DNA of 64,000 bases from Pelobates cultripes (lineage: Eukaryota; Chordata; Amphibia; Anura; Pelobatidae). The stretch spans positions 137,009,920 to 137,073,919 of the forward strand of contig OW240916.1 of the NCBI GenBank assembly GCA_933207985.1, read 5' to 3'. The notes beneath the pieces are model-generated. The model saw only the letters and a program-made list of their open reading frames with translations, did not search any database and was not told the DNA's origin. Below are positions 11,551 to 22,650 of this stretch, in pieces (positions within the stretch are counted from its first letter, which is position 1; each line of letters starts with the position of its first letter). The position numbers were made by a program, and so were the translations under genes.

Positions 11551-12589
11551 AAATCACATGTTGCTTCTCAGGAGCCGGGATCTGAAGTCTCTTCACTATG
11601 AACATTAACTTCAATGTAAAGGCCACTTGGTTTGTTGGGTGTGGCCTTTTATAGAATACTTGATTCCTGCAATGCAGGTGTGAGACTGAAGTGGTTAGGG
11701 AGGCCACTAGAGGCGAGAAAGAGGTACTGGATTTAAAGAAACATAAATAAAAGATAAAACTTAGTTGTCAGAAAAAGATCCTGACAGACATTGTCAATGT
11801 ATTACATAACTGGCTCATTTTTAGAAAAGCACTACTCTGCTAAAAGCCAAATAAACTCCCCCCTCCCACACACACACACATACACACAAAACGATTCAAG
11901 CACAAAATAACCATATGTTTTAAGACATGCAGATAGCTCACCATTAGAAATAAAATGTTGGCGAGGGAGATGGCCACTAGAGCAAGTTCCAAAAAATGAT
12001 AAAAAGGGACATAAAACGAATAATTCTAGCAATATCACACATGCCTAATTCCACAATAAACGTGACAGTCTCAGTAACACCAGCAGAGGTTGTATTAAGG
12101 ATCAGCCTCCAGTTAAGCAATCTACTCGGCTTTTATGAGCATCTGGTGCACTGTCCGAGAGGTTCAGGGAGGTGTTTGGCAGGTTAAGTCCTCTATTTCC
12201 TGAGATGAGCTGAGTTCCTGTCAGATGAAGCAAGTGAATTCTAATGAACCTCAGATGTGTAATGCTTCAATGTACATGTAAGGATTTTCATAGATCTTTC
12301 ATACAAATAACAAGCTTATAAGATCTTTGTCAGTTACTTTTTAATCTTTTCAGTTAATGGTTCACTACGTTCTATAGATACAATTGTGAAGTATGACATG
12401 AACTACTAAATGTATTTTAAATTAGATTTATTTATAATATATTAAATTTGCAGCTATGTTCACTTGCCTATCCTGTTTTTTATGTAATTTGTTGAGCTGG
12501 TATCATGTAGAGTGGTTGTGGTCTGAGGTACTTAAAACCTTTAAAAGTGTAAAAGAACCAAGACCTCTGCTGTTTTATTTAGGCATGGT
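11551..12589. other. Intergenic stretch, nothing recognised
   Basis: Contains a short CA run near 11862-11890 and AT-rich unique sequence. No coding family, array or paired ends were seen. Confidence 0.4.
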
Positions 12590-12800
12590 TATGCCATTGT
12601 CTTGGGAGCAGTGTTTTCTGGTTTGATGAGGCTGAATGTGAAGACCTTTGAAGATCATAAGCTCTGAAGGAGAAAGTAACTCTAGTGGATGCCTGCTTTA
12701 CAGCCACTAGGGGTGTGTTTGTGGTCAAATGTTTTACATTGTCAGAAAAAAGGGACAACATTACATTAAATCTTTTTTGGTGCTTAGAATATCCCTTTAA
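12590..12800 (-). mobile_element. TTAA-type MITE fragment, reversed
   Basis: The right edge TGCTTAGAATATCCCTTTAA (TTAA at 12797-12800) is the reverse of the TTAAAGGGA start seen in other MITEs here. A hairpin of the CTAGTGG...CCACTAG type (about 12681-12715) is shared with the MITE families at 13148, 15546 and 25974. The left end is not defined. Confidence 0.55.
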
Positions 12801-13147
12801 TATGTTTTAATAAACCACTAAACCGACAGCACATGGAAGAGGCCCAGTGGACTAGCAATTTAGCTTCATAACAACATTTATTTTCATGCTTTTTTTAATC
12901 ATATTATATAGTTAACTCTAATATATTATAGAGCATGTTTGCCAACAAACAGTCCTTATTGAAAAATTGTATGTGAAATAATTATAGTAAAGTATATACA
13001 TGACATTTAACATATACTGCCATAAATCAAATGTGGGCAAGTTTCCAAGTAATAATCCAGTACTGAAATATATACTTCGACTTTTGTACCTACTTCTACT
13101 AATGTTTTATTTAGGGTCATGAATGAAACCATATTGCAACATGTTCC

Positions 13148-13625
13148 TTAAAGGACCACTATAGTCACCCAGACCATTTCAGCTCAATGAAGTGGTCTGG
13201 GTGCCAGGTCCCCCTGGTTTTAACCCTTCAGCTGTAACGTTTTCATTGAGCATTAATCCAGCCTCTAGTGGTTGTCTTCTTGACAGCCACTAGAGGCCGC
13301 TTCCGCGATTCTCAAAGTGAAAATCACACTGAGATGACGCTGACGTCCATAGGAAAGCATTGAGTAATGCTTTCCTATGGGCGGTTTGAATGCGCGCGTG
13401 GCTCTGGCCGCGCATTCGCATTTGGAGCTGACGTCAGCATGGGGAGGAGAGGTCACCAGCGACGAGGGAGCCCGGCGCTGGATTAAGGTAACTGGCTGAA
13501 TGAGTTTTAACCCCTTCAGCCTAGCAGGAGGGGTGCCATGAGGGAGGGAGGGGGGGACGGGACCTAATAACCCTATAGTGCCAGGAAAACTAGTTTGTTT
13601 TCCTGGCACTACAGTGCTCCTTTAA
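13148..13625 (+). mobile_element. Multi-hairpin TTAA-type MITE, complete
   Basis: Bounded by TTAA at 13148-13151 and 13622-13625. The ends read inward TTAAAGGACCACTATAG and TTAAAGGAGCACTGTAG. Inside is a row of self-complementary blocks: ACCCAGACCA/TGGTCTGGGT, CCTCTAGTGG/CCACTAGAGG, an AAAGTGA/TCACACT-type block, CCATAGGAAAGC/GCTTTCCTATGG and GCCAGGAAAA/TTTTCCTGGC. A TTAA target and no coding capacity fit a piggyBac-like non-autonomous element; that superfamily link is inference. Confidence 0.88.
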
Positions 13626-14240
13626 GAGATAAACCACAGCATCAGTTTTCAAACACAGCAGAATATCCACTTTGCTTCATAATCCCTTTTGTTTCAATAT
13701 GCATTCTCTATCCACTAATTGAATTAAGTTTACTTATATGGATTTGTTTTGTCTCATACTCATGCTGACAGAGCTCATTTAATCATACAGGATTTGAAAT
13801 GCATGAACTAAAACATGATTTATTCTAATTATCTGCCAGGACTGAAGTTAAGAAAATATGTGAATCATATTTTTTAGTTTCAGATTTAGACAGATCATGC
13901 AACAGATTTCATTGTCTCTCAAAGGATTTTATATTTTGAGTAAGACATCAGTTTCAAAATGTTGATTCAATGCCCAATATTAAAAAAGGAGTCAGCAGTG
14001 ACTTGTTCAGAAAACGTGGGCAGTTAATCCCTTAAGGACACATCTTCCATTTGCTTGCTTTGTACTTATGGACACAAGTAATGTTGCCTTTTTTTGCTAT
14101 GTGTGTGCAACTACATTTTCCATCTTTCTCATTTAAGGCCAAAAAAGGACTTTAATTTGATGTGACATGTACATACATACATTCTCTTTTAATAAATAAT
14201 AATAAAAAAAATAAAAGAAAATATATATGTATATATAAAA

Positions 14241-14533
14241 ACAAGTCTTACAGTTTTGGGGGTACTACTAGGCTAGGACCTGCCGAATATGGAGTACTTT
14301 GACGTAGTTGGCAGGCTTATGCAATGTATAATCATATAATGTAACTAACCCCCCATCATTTTTTGCCTAGGTGAGGTGTTTTTAAATAAAACTATTACAA
14401 TCACTAAAATTTTGAAAGCATTGTTTAGTGAATAAGCGAGTGCGCTGGATTCTGTATTTTGTATATTTTGGCCCCAACAGCACCGTATAATGTATGCATG
14501 TTCAGGTGAGTGCAGCCCTCTTGGTTTCTTTTA

Positions 14534-14569
<36 letters not shown>

Positions 14570-14590
14570 AACAAGTCTTACAGTTTTGGG
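14241..14590. mobile_element. Insertion bounded by 20-bp direct repeat; carries dispersed block
   Basis: ACAAGTCTTACAGTTTTGGG occurs at 14241-14260 and again at 14571-14590, each preceded by a TATATAA tract. This fits a retroposon TSD. The insert includes GGACCTGC...CAGGCTTATGCAATGTAT (about 14275-14345), which recurs at about 62910-62985, so it belongs to a dispersed repeat. The right side ends in a (TG)n(TA)n microsatellite at 14536-14569. No coding sequence is seen. Confidence 0.65.
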
Positions 14591-14688
14591 AATAATAATG
14601 TGTGCATAATAAGTGCAGCTTAAGAAAATCAATTCAATAAAAATTAATTTATTTGTCTAAGATTTTAGTTCATTTTTGATAGTTACAG

Positions 14689-15386
14689 CAGTGGGGTGTT
14701 TTAATTTTGTGCTGCCCTAGGCATGACTAAACCTGGGCACCCCTAATCTTAATTTACCACCCTTCCTGTCAAGGGCGCTGATTAAAAACCCACCCCTTCC
14801 TCTTTACACTCCACCTTTTCCTGCTCCTTTTAAAGGAATACTATAGTGCCAAGAAAACAAAGCTGTTTTCCTGGCACTATAATTCCCTATAGTCCCCCCC
14901 CCCCCCTCGTGTCCTCCCCTCCCCACTCGACACTGAAGGGATTAAAATCCTATGGGTATTTAGCAGATCCTGGATGTCCTCATGCACAGCCTCCCTACCT
15001 TTTGAGAAAGCTGGCATGGATTGGTCCCTTGGGTCCAGTGGGGCTGCAGTGAGGCAGGCGGCTGTTCTAATCAGAGGCGGCGAGGGAGCTATTATCTCTC
15101 CTCTCTGCTCCCTCAAGGGCCGTCTACTGATGCCGGGAACCGAAATATGACGTCGTAGTCCTTTGCCCAGCAGATCAGAGAGATCACAGCTTTCTCGCCG
15201 CCTCTGATTAGAACAGCCACCTGCCTGGGGGGAGGGGGGTCCACTAGGTGGCCAACCGACCTGCTCTTGAGCCCCGCATGACAGAGGGACGTCCGAGCGG
15301 TGTTTGGGGGTGGCATTATTTGCCGCCCCCTAAATAGTGCTGCCCAAGGCAAATGCTTAGTTTGCCTTGGGCTAAATACGGCACTG
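14689..15386. mobile_element. Non-autonomous hAT element with 8-bp TSD
   Basis: The element starts CAGTGGGGTG and ends ACGGCACTG, so both ends read inward CAGTG. It is flanked by AGTTACAG at 14681-14688 and 15387-15394, an exact 8-bp duplication as expected for hAT transposition. Inside, a 23-bp perfect inverted repeat sits at 15062-15084 and 15194-15216. A reversed fragment of the multi-hairpin MITE is nested at 14830-14960. There is no transposase frame. Confidence 0.9.
14830..14960 (-). mobile_element. Reversed fragment of multi-hairpin MITE nested in hAT element
   Basis: Starts at TTAA (14830-14833) and matches the reversed right end of the MITE family (CACTATAGTGCCAGGAAAAC-like hairpin) through a C-run to an AAGGGATTAAAA block equivalent to the family's AAGGGGTTAAAA. 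The remaining half is absent. Confidence 0.65.
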
Positions 15387-15545
15387 AGTTACAGATAACA
15401 AAACATAAGGAATAAAATAAAAATTAAATGTGGAGCAATTTTAGAATTTGGTATGATTGTCTTGTAAGTTTAATAACTATCAAAGAAAGCAAATTGCCAC
15501 ATGAAAGTATGTATTTTTATAGAGTAGACATCACAGGCTATATAC

Positions 15546-15818
15546 TTAAAGGGACACTACAATCACCAGGGCAAATACAGCTTATTGTAGTTCTGGTGTC
15601 TATAGCCTGTCTCTACAGACATTTTCATGTAAACACTGCCTTTTCATGTGAACACTGTTTACATTACTGCTTAGTAACGCCTCTAGTGGCAGTCACTCAG
15701 ACGGCCACTAGAGGTGCTTCCTGGGTCAGTGCTGCTCAAAGTGTGACGCTGAACTTTCTCTATAGAGATGCATTTATTCATTGCATCTCTATGAGGAAAT
15801 GTTGATTGGCCAGTGCTA
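15546..15818 (+). mobile_element. TTAA-type MITE, right end lost
   Basis: Begins TTAAAGGGACACTACAATCA at 15546 and carries the CCTCTAGTGG...CCACTAGAGG hairpin (about 15680-15715) and a GCATCTCTAT hairpin arm near 15785, as in related MITEs. No right TTAA terminus is found. Sequence after about 15818 is AT-rich and unrelated. Confidence 0.65.
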
Positions 15819-16124
15819 CAATATATTGTAGTACAATTGTTTAGTTTTTTAATGTTTTTTTTTTTTTTTAACATATACACATATAAAAAAAGTGTTGTTT
15901 TTTAAAATTCTTTAACTACACTACAATAAGAGATACAGTGGGGTGATAAAATAACGTCACAGTCATTAGCAATTATTAGACTGTCTTCTACCTGGCATCC
16001 ATTCTTACTACTAGTGACATCTGCGGACCAATTTCAAAGAATCCTTGGTAAAGATTATACCACCTAAGCAGTCCGTCTGCTCATTAAATTGTAATTGTTT
16101 TTTAACTATTACTTTATTGTATTT

Positions 16125-16270
16125 TTTTAAAAATTCCTTATTTTTGTTTTGCATGGAATTACAAGCAGGCGTATTGTGCTACACCATTAAGTGCAAGCTT
16201 TTCAGAAGACATCGTAAAATTTGCATGGCTGTGTGATAATTCTGCACATTTTTATAATATAACTTAGCAA
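16125..16270 (-). mobile_element. Short L1/Tx1-type LINE 3' fragment
   Basis: The run AAATTCCTTATTTTTGTTTT followed by GCATGGAATTACAAGCA and, 100 bases later, GCACATTTTTAT resembles the 3' end of the LINE at 2119 (2125-2255), which has the same three landmarks in the same order. It is a 5'-truncated minus-strand copy. Identity is moderate. Confidence 0.45.
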
Positions 16271-16689
16271 GAACTAGGTCTGTAGGATTGGATCTGGAAC
16301 ACTGTGTCATTAGACTGCCATATTGTAGTACCCCTTGGAGATCAAAAAGGGTTATAGTTTGAGGAAGAGTAAAAGAAAAAAAAAATAAAGCAGATTAAAA
16401 TAAGTGAAATAGGTGTGCCAGCTCAAATAGGTACATGTCAACTAGTGTGCACAAAAGAAAAGTAATGTGTATACAGGTGCTTAGAAGTGTTATAGTGGGA
16501 AAACTGTGCTGCTACCACCAATGTGTAAACCTCTCACGACTTAACACAGGATAACGTATGGAAGGTAGATGGAATGGTTAATAAACAACAACCATGTGTG
16601 TTTTACCACTATTTCACCATTATTTTGTGATATACTACACTATATTACTGTCCATTCTATCCCCACGTATAGGTAATTTTATACAGACC

Positions 16690-17770
16690 AAGAGGAGACG
16701 AAAAGTCACTCCTAACCTTTCTATCCCATCTTGAATCTAATGACTGGGGAATCAAGTTAACTACCAACTTTAGCAAAACTCAGGTACACTTTCTAGATTT
16801 AAATATATATGTAGAGGACGGATTATTACAAACAAATACTTTTTTAAAGAAAACAGACGTCAACAGCTATATACACCAGAATAGTTGTAATTTTCCCCTT
16901 GGCTTTTGAATGCCCCAAAGGCCCAATTGCTTAGAGTAAAACGCAATTGCACTAATGATCAAACTTTTCAAGACCAAGCATCCACTATCCTACAAAATTT
17001 TAGGGATAAAGGATATGAAGAACCATTATTAAATAAAGCATATGAAGAAGTTAAATGAAAAGAAAGGTCGTCACTATTAACATATAAGGAGAAGAATGAA
17101 GATCTGAATAGAAAAGATCCCGTTTATATGTGACTTTAATTGTAAAAGCAACAAGTTAAAAGAATCTTGAATAGATACTGGCCTATCCTTAAAAATGATC
17201 ATATATTAAACTCCATACTCCCAGATAGACCTACTGTAGTCTATAGGGGGGTTCCGAGTTTAAATAGAACTTTAGTGCATAATCACATTAAAACAAAAAA
17301 GGAGGTTAACTTTTTAAATAATACGAAAGGTTTTTTTGGCTGTGGTAACTGCACAGCTTGTAAAAACACTCATAATAAAAAGAGACATAACATCTTTTAC
17401 ACATCCAAAGAATTTGGATCAGAGGTTTAAAATAAATGAACTAATTACATGTCACTCTAAGAAAGTAATATATACCATTATGTGCCCTTGTGGTCTTGTA
17501 TACGTGGGACGGACTATCCGTCCCCTCCATGTACGCATACAAGAACACATTAGAAATATTAAGAATGGTTTTGAAAAACACAGTCTTTCTCTCCATTTTT
17601 TGTAAAATTCCATCATAAAAATCCTGAACTTGTCCAATTTATGGGGATACAAAAAATTACCCAAAATTGGGGAGGCGGGGACCTAATACAATCCTTAGGC
17701 CAAATGGAAATGAGGTGGATTTTTAATCTAAACACTATGTTACCTCACGGACTGAACAATGACTTTGAAC
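16690..17770 (+). pseudogene. PLE reverse transcriptase C-terminus and GIY-YIG endonuclease, broken
   Basis: The RT end is visible at 16690-16890 (FLDLNIYVEDG, then TFLKKTDVNSYIHQNS), a typical PLE stretch. After several frame breaks the frame at 17167-17430 has YRGVPSLNRTLVHNHI and GCGNCTACKN, the Cys-rich linker. The next frame (17336-17605) holds the endonuclease core VIYTIMCPCGLVYVGRTIR with the expected Gly-Arg-Thr and a downstream EH. The linker and endonuclease frames differ, so a frameshift lies near 17400-17430. The enzyme would nick DNA and prime reverse transcription. This copy cannot make it. Confidence 0.85.
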
Positions 17771-18840
17771 TTTGCCATTTTTTATGATGGAATTTGTTTT
17801 TTCTCCTTTTTAGTCACTAGTATGTGATGATGTAAATACCCTCTGCACAAGAAATGAGGAGTTTTTAAGACTATGTATCTTAATACACATTATTATATTA
17901 TGAAATTAACTCTACCAATATACAAGTTTATGCACTTTATATATTACCTATCATCATAATAGCACTTTAAGTGTGGAGAGAAGGGTATGGGCTAGATCAA
18001 TATTATCTTAACCGAAAAGGCACACAGATTTACAAAACACATATGTATATTAATGTAGGAAACAGTTCCTTCCAGTTTGATTTTATTCTAAATATAACCT
18101 ACCTCTTTAAGAGAAATGCAGTTAATTATTTAGAAATAACTCGTTAAGTTATTGTAGGTTATCACTATTTCGAGACATAGATATTTGTATGTATATTAAA
18201 ATTCGATAACAGCTTAATCCTCCTATGTTATATAGATCAAATACTGCCTATCCATTTAAGAGAGATATATCTATACATATTCTTACAATATTTCATCTCA
18301 GGATTATATATATGCACTATATTTATAGGATGAGGCACATTTTGCTTTTACTTATGATTCCCTAAGTGTAGTCTTATTTAACACAATATAGATATTTAAT
18401 AGGTATTTAATAACACTATATCCCTTGAATTGGGGTACAAAGGTGATTTGTCCCATGCCTAACTTTCCAAACATTGAAGTGCCGTTTCTATAATATAACT
18501 GCTGTTGAAAAGTTAAATATACAGATTGCACTGATGAAAGAAATACGTTCAATGTCTCATGAATTTCTTATTTATATTTGTTGTATTGTCCGTTCCCACT
18601 CTCCATTGTGTCTCTATGTGAGAGACTCTCTATGTGTATATAGAGATTGTATTTCGCCCTTAAACAAGATGGCGATCAGAGACTCACACATATATGAACT
18701 AGTAATGCGACCGCACCAGAAGATGACGAAAGCGGAAATGACGTTACGAGATACAGCCGCCGGCAATCCGCAATCAAGGGAGCCTTCAATTAAACCTAAA
18801 CTGAGGATATAAAAGAAAAACCGGAACACAGATGATCACA

Positions 18841-18876
18841 CCGATTGAAAAAGCCGTTGGGCGAAATGCGTCTCGG
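18841..18876 (+). ncRNA. Decayed hammerhead ribozyme motif in PLE tail
   Basis: Stem I is CCGA (18841-18844) with TCGG (18873-18876). The core reads TTGAAAA (18845-18851) where CUGANGA is required, two transitions away. Stem II is GCC/GGC with a GTTG loop, preceded by one extra A. The GAAA box is at 18863-18866, stem III is the short near-palindrome ATGCGT, and C at 18872 is at the cleavage position. Hammerheads in PLEs with very short stem III are established. With these core changes the motif is probably inactive. Confidence 0.6.
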
Positions 18877-19474
18877 AGGACCAACAGGATTAAGGACTTC
18901 CTTTATATTACTGTATTTTTATATAGTTTTTATTTTGTCATATATTTTATATTTTATAATAAATCGTTCATTTTATAACCTACTGTTGATACCAGCATCC
19001 TGTGTTCCTGCTATTCATCTAGAAGGGTTTGTGTCCCCTTTTTGACACACATACTCATATACTCAGAGCCAGGATTCAGGCTCTGAATCAGGTGAGCAAC
19101 TTTCAGCATTTTCTTGGCATCTGCATTTATATATACCGATATACTGCACTATATTTGTTTTTCATCCGTTAAAGGTACAACGTGATCCTTGTCTACTGTA
19201 AAGGTTCCGTGTGATCCTAAACACGTCCGCTTGAGAGATCTGAGCCTGTCCAGTTAGGGCTCAGAACCATGTGAGTGGTTCTATGTTTTTTTACCACTAT
19301 TTCACCATTATTTTGTGATATACTACACCATATTACTGTCCATTCTATCCCCACGTATAGGTCATTTTATACAGACCAAGAGTGGGGTGAGTTATCTCAC
19401 TTGGAGCGCTCCACCTGTTGATTGGTTCTGGTTTATTAACCATTCCATCTACCTTCCATACATGTCAACTAGTG

Positions 19475-20160
19475 CATATTAATCATATAGAGCTGTATAG
19501 ATAAACCTCAACAGAGTGTTAGTACACCCCCAAGGCCCCCACACTAGGTTGTTAGAGCGCAAGGTCCCTAAATAAGATCAGAACCCCAGAGTATTAAGAG
19601 TAGTGTGACATAAGGATCAGGAGAGCCAACTGAAGATAAGATCATAAACTTAATAATCATCAGGTAATATATGGGTAAGCAGAGGTGTTTAAGGTAGCCA
19701 GAGTCACAGTTCCCTTTCAGCCCATACCCCTCTGAGGATGGTTGCGGCCCTGCTATAGGGGAGAGATCTTCAGGCAGAGTATCCCAGATGGAAGAGGAGA
19801 TGTCATGCTGCTTTGAAGTGGTAACCTGTAAAGTCACAGCTTCATTCGCCCCTCCAGTGGTACGGAATTTGGGCTGAGTGTGAGCATGTAAGTCGCGTGT
19901 GAGCAGGTAAGCTGGTTTAAGCTCCATCACATGTGAGTTGTTAATTGTGGACTTATGTGTTGTGTGTACCTCACTTAAAATGGCATTTTGCACTATTGTT
20001 TTTTTCCTGTGTTTTCTCCAATATGTTACCAAGAAGTGAAGCCAATACCAGACATATCGCATGCGAACTTGTGAATAGGACAACTACTATGCTGGAACAG
20101 TTTTTTATAAACCTGGTATTCAATTTTTTGTTTTTAATATTTTAAGGGCACTATATAGGT
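19475..20160. other. Intergenic stretch, nothing recognised
   Basis: A minus-strand open frame of 171 codons at 19568-20083 has no family motif I recognise and no supporting context. It is reported here only as unassigned sequence. Confidence 0.35.
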
Positions 20161-20167
20161 TTTATTC

Positions 20168-20520
20168 AGGGATCATTTCGTGCAGTTCAGACATTTGGAT
20201 GCTTACGAATGTCTGAAGTTCTAATTGCTAAATTTCTGAATTGTCGAATTCCTGAAGTGCCGAACCGAAGTCCCGAATTGCCGAAGTTCCAAAGTGGGTT
20301 AGGGGTAGGGGAACTGTGACTAGGGTTTAGGAGTTAGGTATATAGGGTAAGGGTTTAGTGGGAGGTTGGGGTAGGGTTAGGGTCCGAATTACCAACGTTC
20401 CGAATTACCAAAGTTCCGAATTACCAAAGTTCTGAATTGCCGAAGTTCCAAATTGCCAAATTGCTGAAGTCCCAAATTTCGGAAGTGCCGAACCAAATTT
20501 TTTGCCCATGCACATCCCTA
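20168..20520. mobile_element. MITE-like element with 16-bp units and TTAGGG-like tracts
   Basis: The left end reads CAGGGATCATTTCGTGCA and the right end TGCACATCCCTA, partly inverted copies of CAGGGATGTGCA. Inside, units of about 16-17 bp such as CCGAATTACCAAAGTT repeat on both sides of a G-rich tract (20295-20385) that contains GGGTTAGGG, GGGTTTAGG and related telomere-like words. A related right end lies at 39290-39427. A hAT-like origin is possible, but no clean TSD was found. Confidence 0.55.
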
Positions 20521-20928
20521 CATTTCTGTAATATGGTATGCTTGAGATACACATCTAAGCATGTAGGAAAACTAAAAGCATTGAAAGTCTAGAAATCTGT
20601 TAGACATAGTGCTTAAGCATGGTTTTTGAGAGGAAAAAATTAAATCAAGTAAACTAAGCAAACTGACTATGTATGTGAGACGGTTAGCTTGTACAGGTTA
20701 GGCACAACGGTCTAAGCATAAACTACTCTAGCCGAGAAATGTTGCAAAATCTGAAGTCACGTGCATTCAAGGTTAAGCACACAGGTAATTTAAAGACACT
20801 AGTCATGTTAAGTTATGCAAAATTATGAATGCCAACATGCGCGAAGGCCAGTGCCTAACATGTCGGGTACAAAGAACGAAAAATAAATAAAAGGAGTGTA
20901 AACTAAAGCATACAGTCAGTTGGGTGAA

Positions 20929-21204
20929 CTAGTAAAACTTCCACTGGAGCCCCGCAAGATGATTCACCCAGTCCACCTGGTCCGGCCACAAAGATTGCTG
21001 GACTAGCTCTGCCAACAGACCAAACAAATCTTCTGGCTGCGGTCCGCTCGAGGGTAGTAGTAGCCTATTCGCAACATGGTGAAGAGTCTGGACGGCATCA
21101 CACTGCCAGCCCCAGGCACTTAATGGGCCTGCTACCTGCATCCTCAGTTTTGGCTCTGCATGGCCAACAAAGGGAATCCTAGAGATGATGGTCTGCCCAG
21201 GCAT
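20929..21204 (-). CDS. Unrecognised 91-codon open frame
   Basis: The minus-strand frame begins at a Met (21202-21204) and runs to a stop at 20929. It ends with a Trp/Leu-rich segment (SLWPDQVDWVNHLAGLQW). The surroundings (20925-21780) are less AT-rich than their neighbours and lack simple repeats. I do not recognise a family. It might be a remnant of a retroelement ORF1/gag or of a retrocopy, but the sequence does not decide. Splice or promoter evidence is absent. Confidence 0.2.
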   Translation of the reverse strand: MPGQTIISRIPFVGHAEPKLRMQVAGPLSAWGWQCDAVQTLHHVANRLLLPSSGPQPEDLFGLLAELVQQSLWPDQVDWVNHLAGLQWKFY

Positions 21205-22550
21205 GGGGATGTGGTTTGAGGTATTACCTATTGGGGTTCAAAACCCAGGAAGGCAGTCGTGGGGACAAGGCCCAATCGGCAGGTAAGTAGGCATGGTCAA
21301 CCAAGAGAAACTGCTGCTAGTCTATGTGTCAGTAGGTTATAAGAGGGAGTTGTGAGTAGCAGTTATTTGTGCTGGTACAGCTGTCTGCAGACAAGCTCCT
21401 TCACCGTACTTAATTTAGGCTGCATCACCGCCATTTTGTCATGCTGGGTATGCTTGATGAGGGTTACTGCTAGGTGGTGAATCCCTCCGATAGGGGGGGA
21501 AGCGGGGCCTGTGTGCGGAGTGTCACAAGGCTGCTGTGTGGTAGCCAGTCATGTAAATCTTCACCATCCGTAGGCCATAGGCACCAAAACTTTCTTCACC
21601 CTTTAGGGCATCAGAACTTCTGGTCTTGGAAACCGCAGTAGCACCAACAACCACTTTAACACCTCGGTAAACTTTTCAGAGAAGGTTGAGCACAGGACTG
21701 CAGCATAAAAGAACGAATTTTGCTAGAGCCTCTCCCGCATGCGACCGGTCAGCATTGTGGTCAGGCTCCACCCCCCACAATTCCATTTTAACTTATGGTT
21801 TCTTGTTCATTTTAACCATCTTATATGTGCTATGGAACTGCAGTTTGTGCCCAGAGTATAAGAGCTTCTCCAGTTCTCCACCAATGTCAAGTTAGGGTGA
21901 AAGAAGGGTGTAATATTACAATAGGCAGAATTTCCAGCATTCTGGAATACCAGTAATATCATATGGAGGTGTCTGTTTAAATAATAACTATTTTTATTCC
22001 AATTCTTATTTATATAAAATACTTCCTGATTCACAATAATCCTGAATATTTCCACTTGCCCACTAGTCAATAGGAAGTAAAAATTCAGCCCTGGCAAGTA
22101 GAAATTAACCTATGGTGAATGTGCCATGAATCCTTCAAGCTTGATGTGGCAAGTAACTTTAGGCCTGTCTAGTAGCATTGCACTTGCTGAACCCATTCAT
22201 CCTTCTTGTGTGTCTACATTTGCACATCAACTAGTAAAGCTTCATATTATGTAAATTGCATTATCTTGGCAATTATCTACTGCTAGCCCGATTGTTACAA
22301 TGCTGTATTCAGTCTTGAAGTAGTTCTAAGAAGACTTTTGTTTCCCTTGGCATATAGCCAGGTATCTAATATTCAGGTTATCTGTGATTTGTACTAGCAA
22401 AGTCTGTAAAACACAAAGAAAGGCTGTATACCATAAGAATCAGAGATACTGAAACACAGGAAATGTAGAACATCCTTACCTAAAAACTAGTAACATCTGC
22501 ACAATGTATTTAACATACTTGGTTTTAAAAACAATATGATGCCCTTTCAA
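21205..22550. other. Intergenic stretch, nothing recognised
   Basis: No coding family or array was identified. The portion up to about 21780 shares the higher GC of the preceding open frame and may be part of the same unidentified unit. The remainder is AT-rich. Confidence 0.35.
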
Positions 22551-22554
22551 CAAA

Positions 22555-22650
22555 TAAAATTAGTCAAACAGCTAACTCCTTGAAAAATAACAGTCACAGC
22601 TAACTCCTTGCAAAGGGTCAAACAACTAACTCTGTGCAAAGTAACAAAGT
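22555..22650. repeat. ~30-bp degenerate repeat, 3 units
   Basis: TCAAACAGCTAACTCCTTG-type units recur three times (about 22563, 22590 and 22618), each followed by a variant of CAAAGTAACA. They lie immediately outside the left end of the hAT-like element. Confidence 0.6.

Larger units (their letters stand above)
16432..19474 (+). mobile_element. Penelope-like element with 16-bp TSD, truncated and decayed
   Basis: TACATGTCAACTAGTG occurs at 16432-16447 and 19459-19474, bracketing a 3-kb insertion. Inside: a 31-bp terminal inverted repeat (16556-16586 with 19431-19461); a 93-bp direct repeat (16601-16693 and 19290-19382) that behaves like a Penelope pseudo-LTR; remains of the RT C-terminus; a Cys-rich linker and a GIY-YIG endonuclease; then a non-coding tail with a hammerhead-like motif. 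This is the known architecture of Penelope-like elements (Neptune-type by resemblance). The RT 5' part is missing. Confidence 0.88.

Noticed and set aside
15428..15805. 125-codon open frame
   Set aside because: Overlaps a TTAA-type MITE and has no protein family features.
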